DNA from: G963668345 sp965206025
GTDB taxonomy: Bacteria > Acidobacteriota > Terriglobia > Bryobacterales > UBA6623
DNA: 64,000 nucleotides
Assembly (NCBI GenBank): GCA_965206025.1
Contig: CBDBIU010000005.1
Location: 1,054,001 to 1,118,000 of the forward strand
Reading direction: 5' to 3'
Under the pieces are notes generated by a model. The model saw nothing but the letters and a program-made list of their open reading frames with translations, had not been told where the DNA came from and did no database searches. This document shows positions 26,736 to 35,454 of this stretch, piece after piece (within the stretch, counting starts at the first letter, position 1; every line of letters begins with the position of its first letter). Made by a program: the position numbers and the translations under genes.

Positions 26736-26755
26736 GGGCACGGCATGCCGTGCCC
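26736..26755. repeat. perfect 20-bp palindrome
   Basis: GGGCACGGCATGCCGTGCCC, preceded by TGTAG. It lies between convergent genes and could act as a bidirectional terminator. Related imperfect copies occur near 51027, 53898 and 54393. Confidence 0.7.
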
Positions 26756-26844
26756 GAAGTTCTCGATCGTCCCCTCCGGGCTTCCAACTGATCAGGGATC
26801 CGCCCTTGATGTTCGAAGACTTCAATCCCGGAGCGGGTTAGCCC

Positions 26845-27825
26845 CTACGCGCCCATGTCCGCCGTGACCAGGTAGAGGGGATCCAAGCCTTCGGCGACTC
26901 GGAAAACGTTGTCGGCGCCAGCTTTGGCGCGGCGCCTCGATGTTCCGTTGCTGCCTCCGGCGATGTGTTGCGTGGCGACGACGTTCGCCATGTGCAGCAG
27001 CGGATGCGACGGATCGATGGGCTCTTCGGCGAAGACGTCGAGGCCGGCTCCGGCGATCGTGCCGTTTTGCAGCGCTTCGACCAGGGCGTCCTGGTCCACA
27101 ATCGGCCCGCGGGCGACGTTGATGAGATAGGCGCTCGATTTCATGCGCTCCAGGGCTGCCTTGTTGATCAGGTGGCGGGTCGAGGGCAGCAGGGGAACGT
27201 GGATCGAGACGATGTCGGATTCGGCCAGCAACCTGTCCAAATCGCCGGGGCCCCCGAAAAAGTCGATGTGCAGCTCGTCAAGCGTGGATGGCGGGATTTC
27301 GGCGGCGTCGATCGCCATCAGCTTCATTCCAAACGGCCAGGCGCGTCTGGCGAGATCTTTTCCGCTGGCCCCGAGGCCGATCAGACCGAGTGTCAGGCCC
27401 TCGAGATCCTCGCTGGTCGGTCCAAAAAACGTTCCCGAGGCCAAACATTTCGCCGTCTGGGAAAGATGCTTCGTTAGGCAGAGCATGAAATAAATGGCGT
27501 GTTCGGCCAGGGCCACCGAGCTGAATTGGCCGGGGGTGTTGGCGATGCGGATTCCTTTCTTCTCGAAATAGGGGATGTCGACGTGGTCCATTCCCGTTCC
27601 CTGGATCTGCCAGAAAGTGATGCCCTCCGCGGCCGCGGCGTCGATCATTTCGTGGGTGGCCACTTTGCCGCCCAACTCGACGACGTAGTCGATTCCCTCG
27701 AACTGGCCGGCGACCGGTTTCCCGTGGTCAAAAATCAGGACTGTCGCACCGTCCCCGACAGCTTCGAGGAAGTCGGTCATCCAGGGGTGTTCGTTGCCTT
27801 TTTGTGGGATGTAGAGAATTTTCAC
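26845..27825 (-). CDS. D-2-hydroxyacid dehydrogenase, second copy
   Basis: 326 residues. The NAD motif region reads LTLGLIGLGASGKDLARRAW, with Ser-Gly in place of the usual His-Ile-Gly. YLINVARGPIVDQDALVEAL and GAGLDVFAEEP carry the catalytic Arg and Glu, and VVATQHIAGGSNG has the His. The N-terminal substrate domain begins MKILYIPQKGNEHPW. It differs strongly from the plus-strand homologue and probably has another substrate. It is last of a four- or five-gene minus-strand run (VOC, extradiol-DUF6081, iron alcohol dehydrogenase, this gene) with a 78-base gap before it. Confidence 0.9.
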   Translation of the reverse strand: MKILYIPQKGNEHPWMTDFLEAVGDGATVLIFDHGKPVAGQFEGIDYVVELGGKVATHEMIDAAAAEGITFWQIQGTGMDHVDIPYFEKKGIRIANTPGQFSSVALAEHAIYFMLCLTKHLSQTAKCLASGTFFGPTSEDLEGLTLGLIGLGASGKDLARRAWPFGMKLMAIDAAEIPPSTLDELHIDFFGGPGDLDRLLAESDIVSIHVPLLPSTRHLINKAALERMKSSAYLINVARGPIVDQDALVEALQNGTIAGAGLDVFAEEPIDPSHPLLHMANVVATQHIAGGSNGTSRRRAKAGADNVFRVAEGLDPLYLVTADMGA

Positions 27826-27903
27826 AGTGCGTGCCTCCGAAAAGTTTACCCGCGGCGAGTCATCGAACCCGCCGATTTCTTCATCGTTCCGTCGAACGGC
27901 GCG

Positions 27904-29151
27904 CTATTGCAGCACTCCGCGGTAGATCCGCTCGATGTCCGGACGGGTCATCTCGACCGGATTGAAGTCCAACAGCCTGCGGATGTTGAAGGCGATCTCC
28001 ACCATCTCCGGAACTATCTCGCCGTCGAGCCCCGACGATGCCAGCGATCCCCAGGGGCTGTGCTCCCTTCGAATTCGGTCGATCCACGCGGCCAGCGCTT
28101 CGACGCCCTCTTCGCGGCTCTTGCCTTTGAGGTCGAGGCCCGCCGCCCCGGCCGCGTAATAGTATTTATCCCCGGCCGCGGGCATGTTATGCCGGATCAC
28201 GCCGGGCAGCATCAGGGCGACCGCCGCGCCGTGCGGCACGGCGCTGCCGGCTTCATCCGAGAACTTCTCGATCGGGTAGCCCAGAGCGTGGCCCGGCCCC
28301 GTACCGAACGGGCCCAGCAGCAATCCCGCCAGCAAACTACAGCGCGCCATGTTGTAGCGCGCTTCGGGGTCGTCGGCCCCGTTTCTTATCGCCCGCTCGA
28401 GGTAGGGGCCGCCGGCCTGGAGAGACTCCCGCGCCACAGCGTCCCCCAGGGCGTTCGTTTTCTTCGACGCCGTCCCTTCGAGTGCGTGGCTCAGCGCGTC
28501 GATTCCCGTGATCGCCGTCAAAACCGGCGGCAAATCCCGCGTCATGTGCGGTTCGACAACCGCCACCTTGGGCAGGATGTGGGGACTGAAGACGACTTGC
28601 TTGCCCTTCTCGTCGGCAACCACCGCCACGGAACTTGCCTCGCTGCCCGTTCCGGCGGTCGTCGGGATGGCGATCAGGGGCCACGTGGCCGGCTCGGGGA
28701 CGAGATCATAACCGAAAAAGCTCGAGATAGACTTCCCAAAAGTTGCCACGCACAGCGCCGTTTTACAGGTGTCGATCGTGCTTCCCCCGCCGAGGGCGAT
28801 GACCGCATCCGGGTTTGCCTCGGCGATAACCCCCGCGCATTCCTCGACGCTCGCGATTGTCGGGTTCGAAATCACCCCATCGTAGACGCCCGCCAACTCG
28901 ATGTTTTGGCTTTCTAGGGCCTCTCGCACAGGCGGTTCGAGCGAGGCGATGCCGGGATCGCGTACCAGCAGGACGCGGCCCGCGTCTAGACGCCGGCACT
29001 CTTCGCCCAGCGTCTCGATGCTTCCCTCGCCGAGGACGACACGCCTCTGATCGAACCGGAAGATCTCTTTGGCTTCTTCGAGCCGTTCCGGTTTACCCGA
29101 GAAGAACGGATTGGCCGCGAAGAGTTCTTCGTTGACTTGGATGGGAATCAC
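27904..29151 (-). CDS. iron-containing alcohol dehydrogenase
   Basis: Group III, metal-dependent NAD(P) dehydrogenase of 415 residues. Signature stretches: ALGGGSTIDTCKTA for NAD, PLIAIPTTAGTGSEAS, and the metal site around GIDALSHALEG plus GPGHALGYPIEKF, whose His residues hold Fe or Zn. Such enzymes reduce aldehydes or oxidise hydroxyacids (for example lactaldehyde or 4-hydroxybutyrate). An unusual 40-residue N-terminal addition (EELFAANPFFSGKPERLEEA) precedes the ordinary start. Located 21 bases after the dioxygenase-like gene, thus co-transcribed. The aldehyde or hydroxy acid it acts on may be the aldolase product. Confidence 0.92.
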   Translation of the reverse strand: MIPIQVNEELFAANPFFSGKPERLEEAKEIFRFDQRRVVLGEGSIETLGEECRRLDAGRVLLVRDPGIASLEPPVREALESQNIELAGVYDGVISNPTIASVEECAGVIAEANPDAVIALGGGSTIDTCKTALCVATFGKSISSFFGYDLVPEPATWPLIAIPTTAGTGSEASSVAVVADEKGKQVVFSPHILPKVAVVEPHMTRDLPPVLTAITGIDALSHALEGTASKKTNALGDAVARESLQAGGPYLERAIRNGADDPEARYNMARCSLLAGLLLGPFGTGPGHALGYPIEKFSDEAGSAVPHGAAVALMLPGVIRHNMPAAGDKYYYAAGAAGLDLKGKSREEGVEALAAWIDRIRREHSPWGSLASSGLDGEIVPEMVEIAFNIRRLLDFNPVEMTRPDIERIYRGVLQ

Positions 29152-29172
29152 GCTCGCGCGCCCCCGGCCGTT

Positions 29173-30840
29173 TTAGAGCTGGACAGTGGAGACCTCCAGG
29201 TTCTTCCAGGTCACGGTCGCGCCCTGGCCGAACGTCGTGTTGTCGTAATGCGGGTCGAGGCCCGCTATGGTCCCGCCGCGGCCGTCCGGCAGATCATCAA
29301 GCAGCGTGAAGATCGCCATGCCGACGGTAAACCCCGCCGATTTGACGACCGGCGCGGCCGGTGGGTCGACCGTCGCCACCCACTCGACGCGGTGAACCAG
29401 TTCATGGTCGACAAACCACTCGCAGACGTCGGGACCGGGCCTCATGAACGCGTCCGCGCCGCGGTTATAGCGAATCTCGTAGTGGTGCCAGGAGCCGGGT
29501 TCGATCTCGACGTTCGTTAAATAGGGCTCGGCCATCGGTTTGACTCCGCCGTCGCCTCCCGGCGCGTCTACAGCGAACAGTTCGCGCAAAGCCAACACCC
29601 GCCGATTCGAGACTTCCAAGTTGATGACCAGACCCGTCGTGTCGTCTCGCAAGGCGATCGAACCGCCGGCCAGGCGCGGGTCATCGGGGTCCGCCCCGAA
29701 AGGGTTCGACTCCGTATTGTGGATCCGCGCGGCCATATCCACCGAGACCGAGAATCCGCGATGCGTCGGGAAGACGAGATCGGTGTAAACCAGTGCCTTG
29801 GCATGGTCGAGTGGGCTCTTAAACCCCATTGTGAACTTGGGAATATTGATCTCGAACTCCTGGTTGTCCGGCGTCGGGGTCTTGATCTCGGCCGCCGGAT
29901 CCAGCATCTTGTGACCGCCGACCTTCTCCACCTTCCATCCGGACCCGATGATCTTCGAACCCTTCGACCAATCGTTGAACAGCCGCCCCCGGCCCTGCAT
30001 ATATTCGAGTTCGGGAGGCAGGGCGCGCCAAACGTCGATCGTGGACGCTCCGACCGCCCAGTCCTTGGGTTTATAATTCTCCTCCGTGATTTGTTGGACC
30101 TCCGCGAAAATCTCGATCACGTTGCCGCTTGCGTCGCCGATATAGAGGAATAGGTTTTCTCCCGGGCCGTGGCGGCTAACGCCGTAAAGGACCCGGTCGC
30201 CGTTACGGTACAGGTTGTCGCAGAAATCCTTCATCGCGTTCCAGTCGGCCACCTCGAAGGCGTAGTGGTGCACGATGGTCGCCGGAGCTTGAATGAAGGC
30301 CAGCCCGTGATGGTCGGGGTTGCTGCGGATCCAGGCTCCCGAGGCGCCCATCGTGTCACTGTGCCGAAAATCGAGAACGTTGGTGTAGAACTCGACCGCC
30401 TTGGGAACGTCCTTCGTCAGGAAGTTCAGGTGGCCCAATTTCGTGGGCCGATACGGCAGCGGAGCGAGCGGCTCGTCGCACGTTTCCATGCCCACGTATA
30501 GCTCCACCAAGTGGCCGTCGGCGTCACGGCACAGAAGCGACGGCCCGTGGCCCGGTTCGTCGTAATTTTTCACCTCGATGGTGATACCCCTCGATGGAAG
30601 CTCTTGTTTTGCCTGGTAGAGGGCCCGCTCGCCTTCGACTTCCAACCCCAGATGGTGGAGACCATTCGACTCGCCGGGGTAGAGGGCGATGCAGTGGTGC
30701 TCTTCGTTGCAGCGCAGGAACGCGGCCCCGCCCGAGCGGTCGCTGACCTCCAGGCCGAGCACCTTTTGATAGAAGTCCACGGCGAGCGGAACATCAGGGA
30801 CCGTGATCCCCACATGGCCGACTCGCTTAACTCGCGGCAT
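29173..30840 (-). CDS. VOC-VOC extradiol dioxygenase-like protein fused to a DUF6081-like domain
   Basis: 555 residues. Residues 1-120 and about 135-265 are two vicinal-oxygen-chelate modules as in catechol 2,3-dioxygenases. The second carries a candidate metal triad: LGHLNFLT, VHHYAFEVAD, GNVIEIFAE. From about residue 275 the chain continues into a beta-sandwich-like domain (SPLDHAKALVYTD, NPFGADPDDPRLAGG, TTGLVINLEVSN, WFVDHELVHRVEWV) resembling DUF6081, as far as memory allows. DUF6081 normally stands alone, and the fusion is unusual. Possible functions are ring cleavage or another oxygenation with a substrate-binding module. It follows the smaller VOC gene on the same strand. Confidence 0.75.
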   Translation of the reverse strand: MPRVKRVGHVGITVPDVPLAVDFYQKVLGLEVSDRSGGAAFLRCNEEHHCIALYPGESNGLHHLGLEVEGERALYQAKQELPSRGITIEVKNYDEPGHGPSLLCRDADGHLVELYVGMETCDEPLAPLPYRPTKLGHLNFLTKDVPKAVEFYTNVLDFRHSDTMGASGAWIRSNPDHHGLAFIQAPATIVHHYAFEVADWNAMKDFCDNLYRNGDRVLYGVSRHGPGENLFLYIGDASGNVIEIFAEVQQITEENYKPKDWAVGASTIDVWRALPPELEYMQGRGRLFNDWSKGSKIIGSGWKVEKVGGHKMLDPAAEIKTPTPDNQEFEINIPKFTMGFKSPLDHAKALVYTDLVFPTHRGFSVSVDMAARIHNTESNPFGADPDDPRLAGGSIALRDDTTGLVINLEVSNRRVLALRELFAVDAPGGDGGVKPMAEPYLTNVEIEPGSWHHYEIRYNRGADAFMRPGPDVCEWFVDHELVHRVEWVATVDPPAAPVVKSAGFTVGMAIFTLLDDLPDGRGGTIAGLDPHYDNTTFGQGATVTWKNLEVSTVQL

Positions 30841-30910
30841 GAAGTCTCCTCGTCGTCATGGGGCAAGGCGGGCTGAACTCGGGCTACGACGGTTCAAACA
30901 ACGCCGCGGG

Positions 30911-31423
30911 CTAGGGCTTCGCCCATTGAAAATCGTGTTCGATCTGGCTCCCGGTGCCGACTTCGTTCAGCTCCAGCAGGTTGCCGTCGGGATCGTAGAA
31001 GAACAGCACGTGCCACTCGCCCTCGCCCGTGAAGTGGACCGGCGGCGAAACGAATTCCACCCCCTCGGCCTTCAATCGTTCGTACGTCGCCGTCACATCC
31101 TCTACGCCGAAACAAATATGGGCGCTCGGGACATGATGAATCGCCTGCCGCTCAAAAGGACTCTTCGGCGTGACCCACTCGATCAGATCGAGGGTAAGTT
31201 GTCCCTTCGTGTCGGCTCGCTGGTAGCCGTTGATTCCCGCCGACGGACGCAGCCGGTATTCGCGCATATGCACGTCGGGCATGGCCGTCATTTCGTCGAT
31301 CGCGCCGCCCGCGTGCTCTTCGGGCGAGACGACCTCCATCCCCAGCAGGTCGCGGTAAAAGTGCAGCGACTTTTCGAGGTCCCTCACCATGAGGGCAAGG
31401 TGGTCGATCGTAACAGTGGGCAT
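30911..31423 (-). CDS. VOC-family (glyoxalase/dioxygenase-fold) protein
   Basis: 170 residues. It starts TIDHLALMVRDLEKSLHFYRD, has the typical middle metal-ligand position in SAHICFGVEDVTATYERLKA and ends HVLFFYDPDGNLLELNEVG. The His/His/Glu arrangement suits a divalent-metal lyase, epimerase or dioxygenase. It is the first gene of the minus-strand catabolic run, 70 bases before the two-domain dioxygenase-like gene. The upstream side is the insertion sequence. Substrate unknown. Confidence 0.85.
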   Translation of the reverse strand: MPTVTIDHLALMVRDLEKSLHFYRDLLGMEVVSPEEHAGGAIDEMTAMPDVHMREYRLRPSAGINGYQRADTKGQLTLDLIEWVTPKSPFERQAIHHVPSAHICFGVEDVTATYERLKAEGVEFVSPPVHFTGEGEWHVLFFYDPDGNLLELNEVGTGSQIEHDFQWAKP

Positions 31424-31521
31424 GTACGCATTCCTTCCCGAGGATATCTTCCAACCGATGTATCAGGATGTACGTCTAGGTTCGGTTTGTCAAGAACCGG
31501 CGGCGCAGCGCTCGGGAAGCA

Positions 31522-31548
31522 TTTTCTCATCGAAGGATGAGCCTGAAG
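31522..31548. repeat. left terminal inverted repeat of the insertion sequence
   Basis: Shares GATGAGCCTGAAG and TTTCTCA with the inverted sequence at 34375-34399, with a short unlike stretch between these blocks. Confidence 0.6.
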
Positions 31549-31753
31549 ACGGGGGTTGGGGCTTTTTGAGTCGCTGGGGCTCCTTTCGGGCTTTTTGATT
31601 TTGAGTTTTGGGAAGGGGAGAATCGTCGTCGGGGTTGTGGGATTGTGGGAATCGCGGAGCGATTTCCAAGGGCGGTGGGAAACGAAGGGAAACCTGGTTT
31701 TGGTTTTCCTCGTTTTCCATCGCCCGTCATTTCCACAGCCCTCTTCCTGCTGT

Positions 31754-32757
31754 TCAGCACGGCGTGTTCGCGGAACGGAAACTGGCAAACAGCTTCTGCT
31801 TGGCTCGCTGCATCCGGCGGGCCGCCGCCGTGTCGCTTTCGGCCTGGGCAATGCGGCCCAGAGCCTCCAGCCTCTGCCCTGGCTTGAGATAGCTGGCGGC
31901 CTCGGGCAACTTCTCGAAAGATTCCCAAGGCGTCTGGTAGTGGCGGTACACCCGCTTCTGCTTGCCTTTGGCGTCGGTCTTGATCTCGGGCTGTCCGCAG
32001 GGCCGGTGGAAGTTCAAATAGGGATTGAAGTGCTGTTGGTAGAAGCGCTGGATGCGCCCCGCGTGCGGCGCCGCGATGTACGTATATCCCATGTGTTTGC
32101 GGATCACCGCGCCGTTTTTCGATTCCACCAAGCCGTTGTCGTTGGAGTGCCGCGGACGCGACTTGGTCTGTTCGATCAGCAGCTTGTTCAATAGCTTCTC
32201 CACCGTGCGATTGAGGAACTCGCTGCCGTTGTCGGAATGGAAGCCGCGGATACGAAAGGGAAACTGCTCGATCATGGCTTTCAGCAACGGCTCCAGCCAG
32301 GCTTCACTGATCGCGGGCGTGGCGCCGACCACTTGCCACTGGGTGACTTCATCCACGGCATTGATGTGGTAGACGCCCTTGACGCCATCGCGATCCCCTT
32401 GATGCACCGTATCCACTCGCAGAAAGCCGGGTTGGCCTTGCGGGTCGGGCCGGCGCCGCTCGCCGATCGACACCGCCGTGGGCCGGGTCTTGGTGAAATG
32501 CAGCCGCCGCTGGCGGTAGGCTCTGCGCCGCCGCAGGCGATAGATCTGGGCCACCGAGATCCCCGCCAGCCGCTCGTATTCGCGCTGCTGGTACTGCTGG
32601 TATTCCCGCTCGAGGATCTTGCGCGTGGCCGGGCCGCTGAGGGTTTCGTGGGCCTCGTCCACCGCCGCCGCAGTTTCGGCGGGCGTGTACTTGCGGGCAA
32701 AGCGATGCCGCCGGTATGGAGTTCTCCGCCCTGCCGGTCTGCTGGATCACCGTGATT
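31754..32757 (-). pseudogene. left (truncated) copy of the integrase-core transposase
   Basis: The last 302 codons are identical in sequence to the complete copy at 33105-34349. They include all three catalytic acids (RVDTVHQGD, FHSDNGSEF, GLVESKNG). The 5' part, which should encode about 110 more residues, is riddled with small deletions compared with the other copy and loses the frame above 32662. It then runs into IS-end-like sequence. Either a decayed tandem copy or a mis-assembled consensus; in both cases not a functional gene as written. Confidence 0.75.
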
Positions 32758-33104
32758 TGCGCCCGTCTATCTTGACCAGATACTGCCGCAGCGCCCTTCT
32801 AGGTTCGGTTTTGTCGGCTGAAGCCGGCTGGCGCAGCGCGCCACCCACGTGGATCTCGGCCCGCCCTTTTTCTCATCTCGAAGGAGTGGAGAGCCTGAAG
32901 CGGGGGTTGGGGCTTTTTGAGTCGCTGGGGCTCCTTTCGGGCTTTTTGATTTTGAGTTTTGGGAAGGGGAGAATCGTCGTCGGGGTTGTGGGATTGTGGG
33001 AATCGCGGAGCGATTTCCAAGGGCGGTGGGAAACGAAGGGAAACCTGGTTTTGGTTTTCCTCGTTTTCCATCGCCCGTCATTTCCACAGCCCTCTTCCTG
33101 CTGT

Positions 33105-34349
33105 TCAGCACGGCGTGTTCGCGGAACGGAAACTGGCAAACAGCTTCTGCTTGGCTCGCTGCATCCGGCGGGCCGCCGCCGTGTCGCTTTCGGCCTGGGC
33201 AATGCGGCCCAGAGCCTCCAGCCTCTGCCCTGGCTTGAGATAGCTGGCGGCCTCGGGCAACTTCTCGAAAGATTCCCAAGGCGTCTGGTAGTGGCGGTAC
33301 ACCCGCTTCTGCTTGCCTTTGGCGTCGGTCTTGATCTCGGGCTGTCCGCAGGGCCGGTGGAAGTTCAAATAGGGATTGAAGTGCTGTTGGTAGAAGCGCT
33401 GGATGCGCCCCGCGTGCGGCGCCGCGATGTACGTATATCCCATGTGTTTGCGGATCACCGCGCCGTTTTTCGATTCCACCAAGCCGTTGTCGTTGGAGTG
33501 CCGCGGACGCGACTTGGTCTGTTCGATCAGCAGCTTGTTCAATAGCTTCTCCACCGTGCGATTGAGGAACTCGCTGCCGTTGTCGGAATGGAAGCCGCGG
33601 ATACGAAAGGGAAACTGCTCGATCATGGCTTTCAGCAACGGCTCCAGCCAGGCTTCACTGATCGCGGGCGTGGCGCCGACCACTTGCCACTGGGTGACTT
33701 CATCCACGGCATTGATGTGGTAGACGCCCTTGACGCCATCGCGATCCCCTTGATGCACCGTATCCACTCGCAGAAAGCCGGGTTGGCCTTGCGGGTCGGG
33801 CCGGCGCCGCTCGCCGATCGACACCGCCGTGGGCCGGGTCTTGGTGAAATGCAGCCGCCGCTGGCGGTAGGCTCTGCGCCGCCGCAGGCGATAGATCTGG
33901 GCCACCGAGATCCCCGCCAGCCGCTCGTATTCGCGCTGCTGGTACTGCTGGTATTCCCGCTCGAGGATCTTGCGCGTGGCCGGGCCGCTGAGGGTTTCGT
34001 GGGCCTCGTCCACCGCCGCCAGCAGTTCGACGTCGGCGGGCGTGTACTTGCGGGCAAAGCGATGCCGCCGGTAGCGGGCGGGTTGGAGTTCTCCGCCCTG
34101 CCGGTACTGCTGGATCAGCCGCGTGATTTGCGCCCGGCTCAGTCCGGTCATCTTGACCAGATACTGCCGCAGCAGCCCTTTGTCGGCGCGGTTTTGGCGG
34201 CTGTAGCCGTGCTGGCGAAGCGTGCGCGCCACCCACGTGTAGATCTCGGCCCGCCCTTTGCCTTTGAATCGAATCTCCTCGCTGGAGTGGAGAAACTGCT
34301 GGATCTGTTGCAGGTTCAGCTTGCTGGTGTTTTGCACTTGGATAGTCAA
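33105..34349 (-). CDS. integrase-core (rve, DDE) transposase, complete copy
   Basis: 414 residues. The N-terminal helix-turn-helix contains LSRAQITRLIQQYRQGG, followed by a second HTH-like region (AGISVAQIYRLRRRRAYR). The rve catalytic core has Asp in LRVDTVHQGD, Asp in RGFHSDNGSEFLN and Glu in NGLVESKNGAVIRKH, the D-D-35-E pattern. C-terminal basic tail. The order HTH-rve without an N-terminal orfA frame speaks for an IS481-like or ungrouped integrase IS rather than a two-frame IS3. A frame start at MTIQVQNTSKLNLQQIQ, just inside the right inverted repeat, is sensible. Confidence 0.88.
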   Translation of the reverse strand: MTIQVQNTSKLNLQQIQQFLHSSEEIRFKGKGRAEIYTWVARTLRQHGYSRQNRADKGLLRQYLVKMTGLSRAQITRLIQQYRQGGELQPARYRRHRFARKYTPADVELLAAVDEAHETLSGPATRKILEREYQQYQQREYERLAGISVAQIYRLRRRRAYRQRRLHFTKTRPTAVSIGERRRPDPQGQPGFLRVDTVHQGDRDGVKGVYHINAVDEVTQWQVVGATPAISEAWLEPLLKAMIEQFPFRIRGFHSDNGSEFLNRTVEKLLNKLLIEQTKSRPRHSNDNGLVESKNGAVIRKHMGYTYIAAPHAGRIQRFYQQHFNPYLNFHRPCGQPEIKTDAKGKQKRVYRHYQTPWESFEKLPEAASYLKPGQRLEALGRIAQAESDTAAARRMQRAKQKLFASFRSANTPC

Positions 34350-34374
34350 TTCCCAGCATGCCCACTCCCCGATC

Positions 34375-34399
34375 CTTCAGGCTCATCTTGTGTGAGAAA
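34375..34399. repeat. right inverted repeat of the insertion sequence (inner motif)
   Basis: CTTCAGGCTCATCTTGTGTG then AGAAA; inverted match to the left end at 31522-31548. Confidence 0.6.
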
Positions 34400-34409
34400 C
34401 AAACTCCTC

Positions 34410-34435
34410 GTTCAGACTCATCTTGCATGAGACAA
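34410..34435. repeat. second copy of the right-end motif
   Basis: GTTCAGACTCATCTTGCATG then AGACAA; direct repeat of 34375-34399. It may be the true outer tip of the element or a second transposase-binding site. Confidence 0.5.
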
Positions 34436-34553
34436 GACTCTCGGGAGCGGGCGCCCGAGCCGGTCGTGATACACTGTTTCACCGTTTGGACCGGCCAATG
34501 CTCCGGCTCGACCCGAGCGAGATTTGTTCCCGCAGCTGAAACGGGGGTGTTTC

Positions 34554-35351
34554 ATGCCGAGATATGAGCTTGATGGGAAGGTCGCCATCGTAACGGGCGC
34601 GGGCCGGGGTATCGGCCGGGCGATCGCGTTGCGACTGGCCCGTGAGGAGGCCCGGGTCGCCTGCGCCGACCTCGACGAAGCTAATGCGGGGAAGGTGGCC
34701 TCGGAAATCGAAGCGGCGGGAGGCGAGGCCCTCGCGGTGCGAGTCGACGTCACGCAAAGGGCGAACGCCGAGCGCATGGTCGGCGAGACCGTATCCCGAT
34801 TCGGACGCCTGGACATTCTGGTCAACAATGCCGGCATTGGGCTCGTCGCGCCTCTGATCGACACCGACGAGGAAACCTGGGACGCGCTGATGAACGTCAA
34901 CGCGAAAGGCGTTTTGCTGTGCTCCCAGCCCGCCGCGCGGCAAATGATCTCCCAGGGGGAGGGCGGCCGTATCATCAACAACGCCTCGGGGGCGGGGAAG
35001 GGCCCGCCCGGCAAGCATACGCCGCTCGGCGCCTACTCCGCCAGCAAGCACGCTGTCGTTGGACTGACAAAGCAAATGGGCCTTGAGCTGTCGTCCCACC
35101 AAATACTGGTTAATTGTGTCTGTGCCGGTATTGTCGATACCCCGATGTGGGACCTGATTGATCGTGAGGTAGCGAAACTTGAGGGAAGTGAAGTCGGGTC
35201 CGTGAAAGCTCGCGCCGTTGCGAGCATTCCGCTCGAGCGCATCCAACAGCCCGACGATGTCGCGAACCTGGTTGTCTTCCTGGCTTCCTCCGACGCAAGC
35301 TACATCACCGGCCAGGCGGTCAACGTATGTGGAGGCCTCTTGCCGTACTAA
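34554..35351 (+). CDS. short-chain dehydrogenase/reductase
   Basis: 265 residues from ATG 34554. NAD(P) motif TGAGRGIG at residues 14-21, NNAG at 91-94, catalytic Ser145, Tyr161 and Lys165 (YSASK). The late VCAGIVDTPMW and SDASYITGQAVNVCGG are typical of classical SDRs such as 3-oxoacyl-ACP or gluconate 5-dehydrogenase types. ADLDE after the second strand, with an acidic residue at the cofactor pocket, suggests NAD rather than NADP. It lies downstream of the insertion sequence and about 100 bases ahead of the Rossmann/SAF oxidoreductase on the same strand, probably part of the same catabolic set. Substrate not predictable. Confidence 0.93.
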   Translation: MPRYELDGKVAIVTGAGRGIGRAIALRLAREEARVACADLDEANAGKVASEIEAAGGEALAVRVDVTQRANAERMVGETVSRFGRLDILVNNAGIGLVAPLIDTDEETWDALMNVNAKGVLLCSQPAARQMISQGEGGRIINNASGAGKGPPGKHTPLGAYSASKHAVVGLTKQMGLELSSHQILVNCVCAGIVDTPMWDLIDREVAKLEGSEVGSVKARAVASIPLERIQQPDDVANLVVFLASSDASYITGQAVNVCGGLLPY

Positions 35352-35454
35352 GCGTGTTGATTTGGATAACTCTACCGTTGCACGGTTGCCGGGCCGCTAA
35401 CTATCGCGACCGATTCAGTCCGGGGGAGCTGGGGCCGTTGGAGAGTCAACCGTG

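Larger units (their letters stand above)
31522..34435. mobile_element. DDE (integrase-core) insertion sequence present as an imperfect tandem pair
   Basis: The stretch 31551-32690 is repeated at 32902-34040, offset 1351 bases, almost base for base. The outer ends carry an inverted repeat: the left end 31522-31548 (TTTTCTCATCGAAGGATGAG then CCTGAAG) matches inverted at 34375-34399. A second version of the motif lies at 34410-34435. The right copy is complete and the left copy lacks its 5' third. The junction 32690-32900 looks blended from two sequences, so the duplication may be an assembly artefact. Confidence 0.75.

Noticed and set aside
27499..28917. 472-residue plus-strand frame
   Set aside because: Antisense to the dehydrogenase and iron alcohol dehydrogenase genes, which carry full catalytic motifs.
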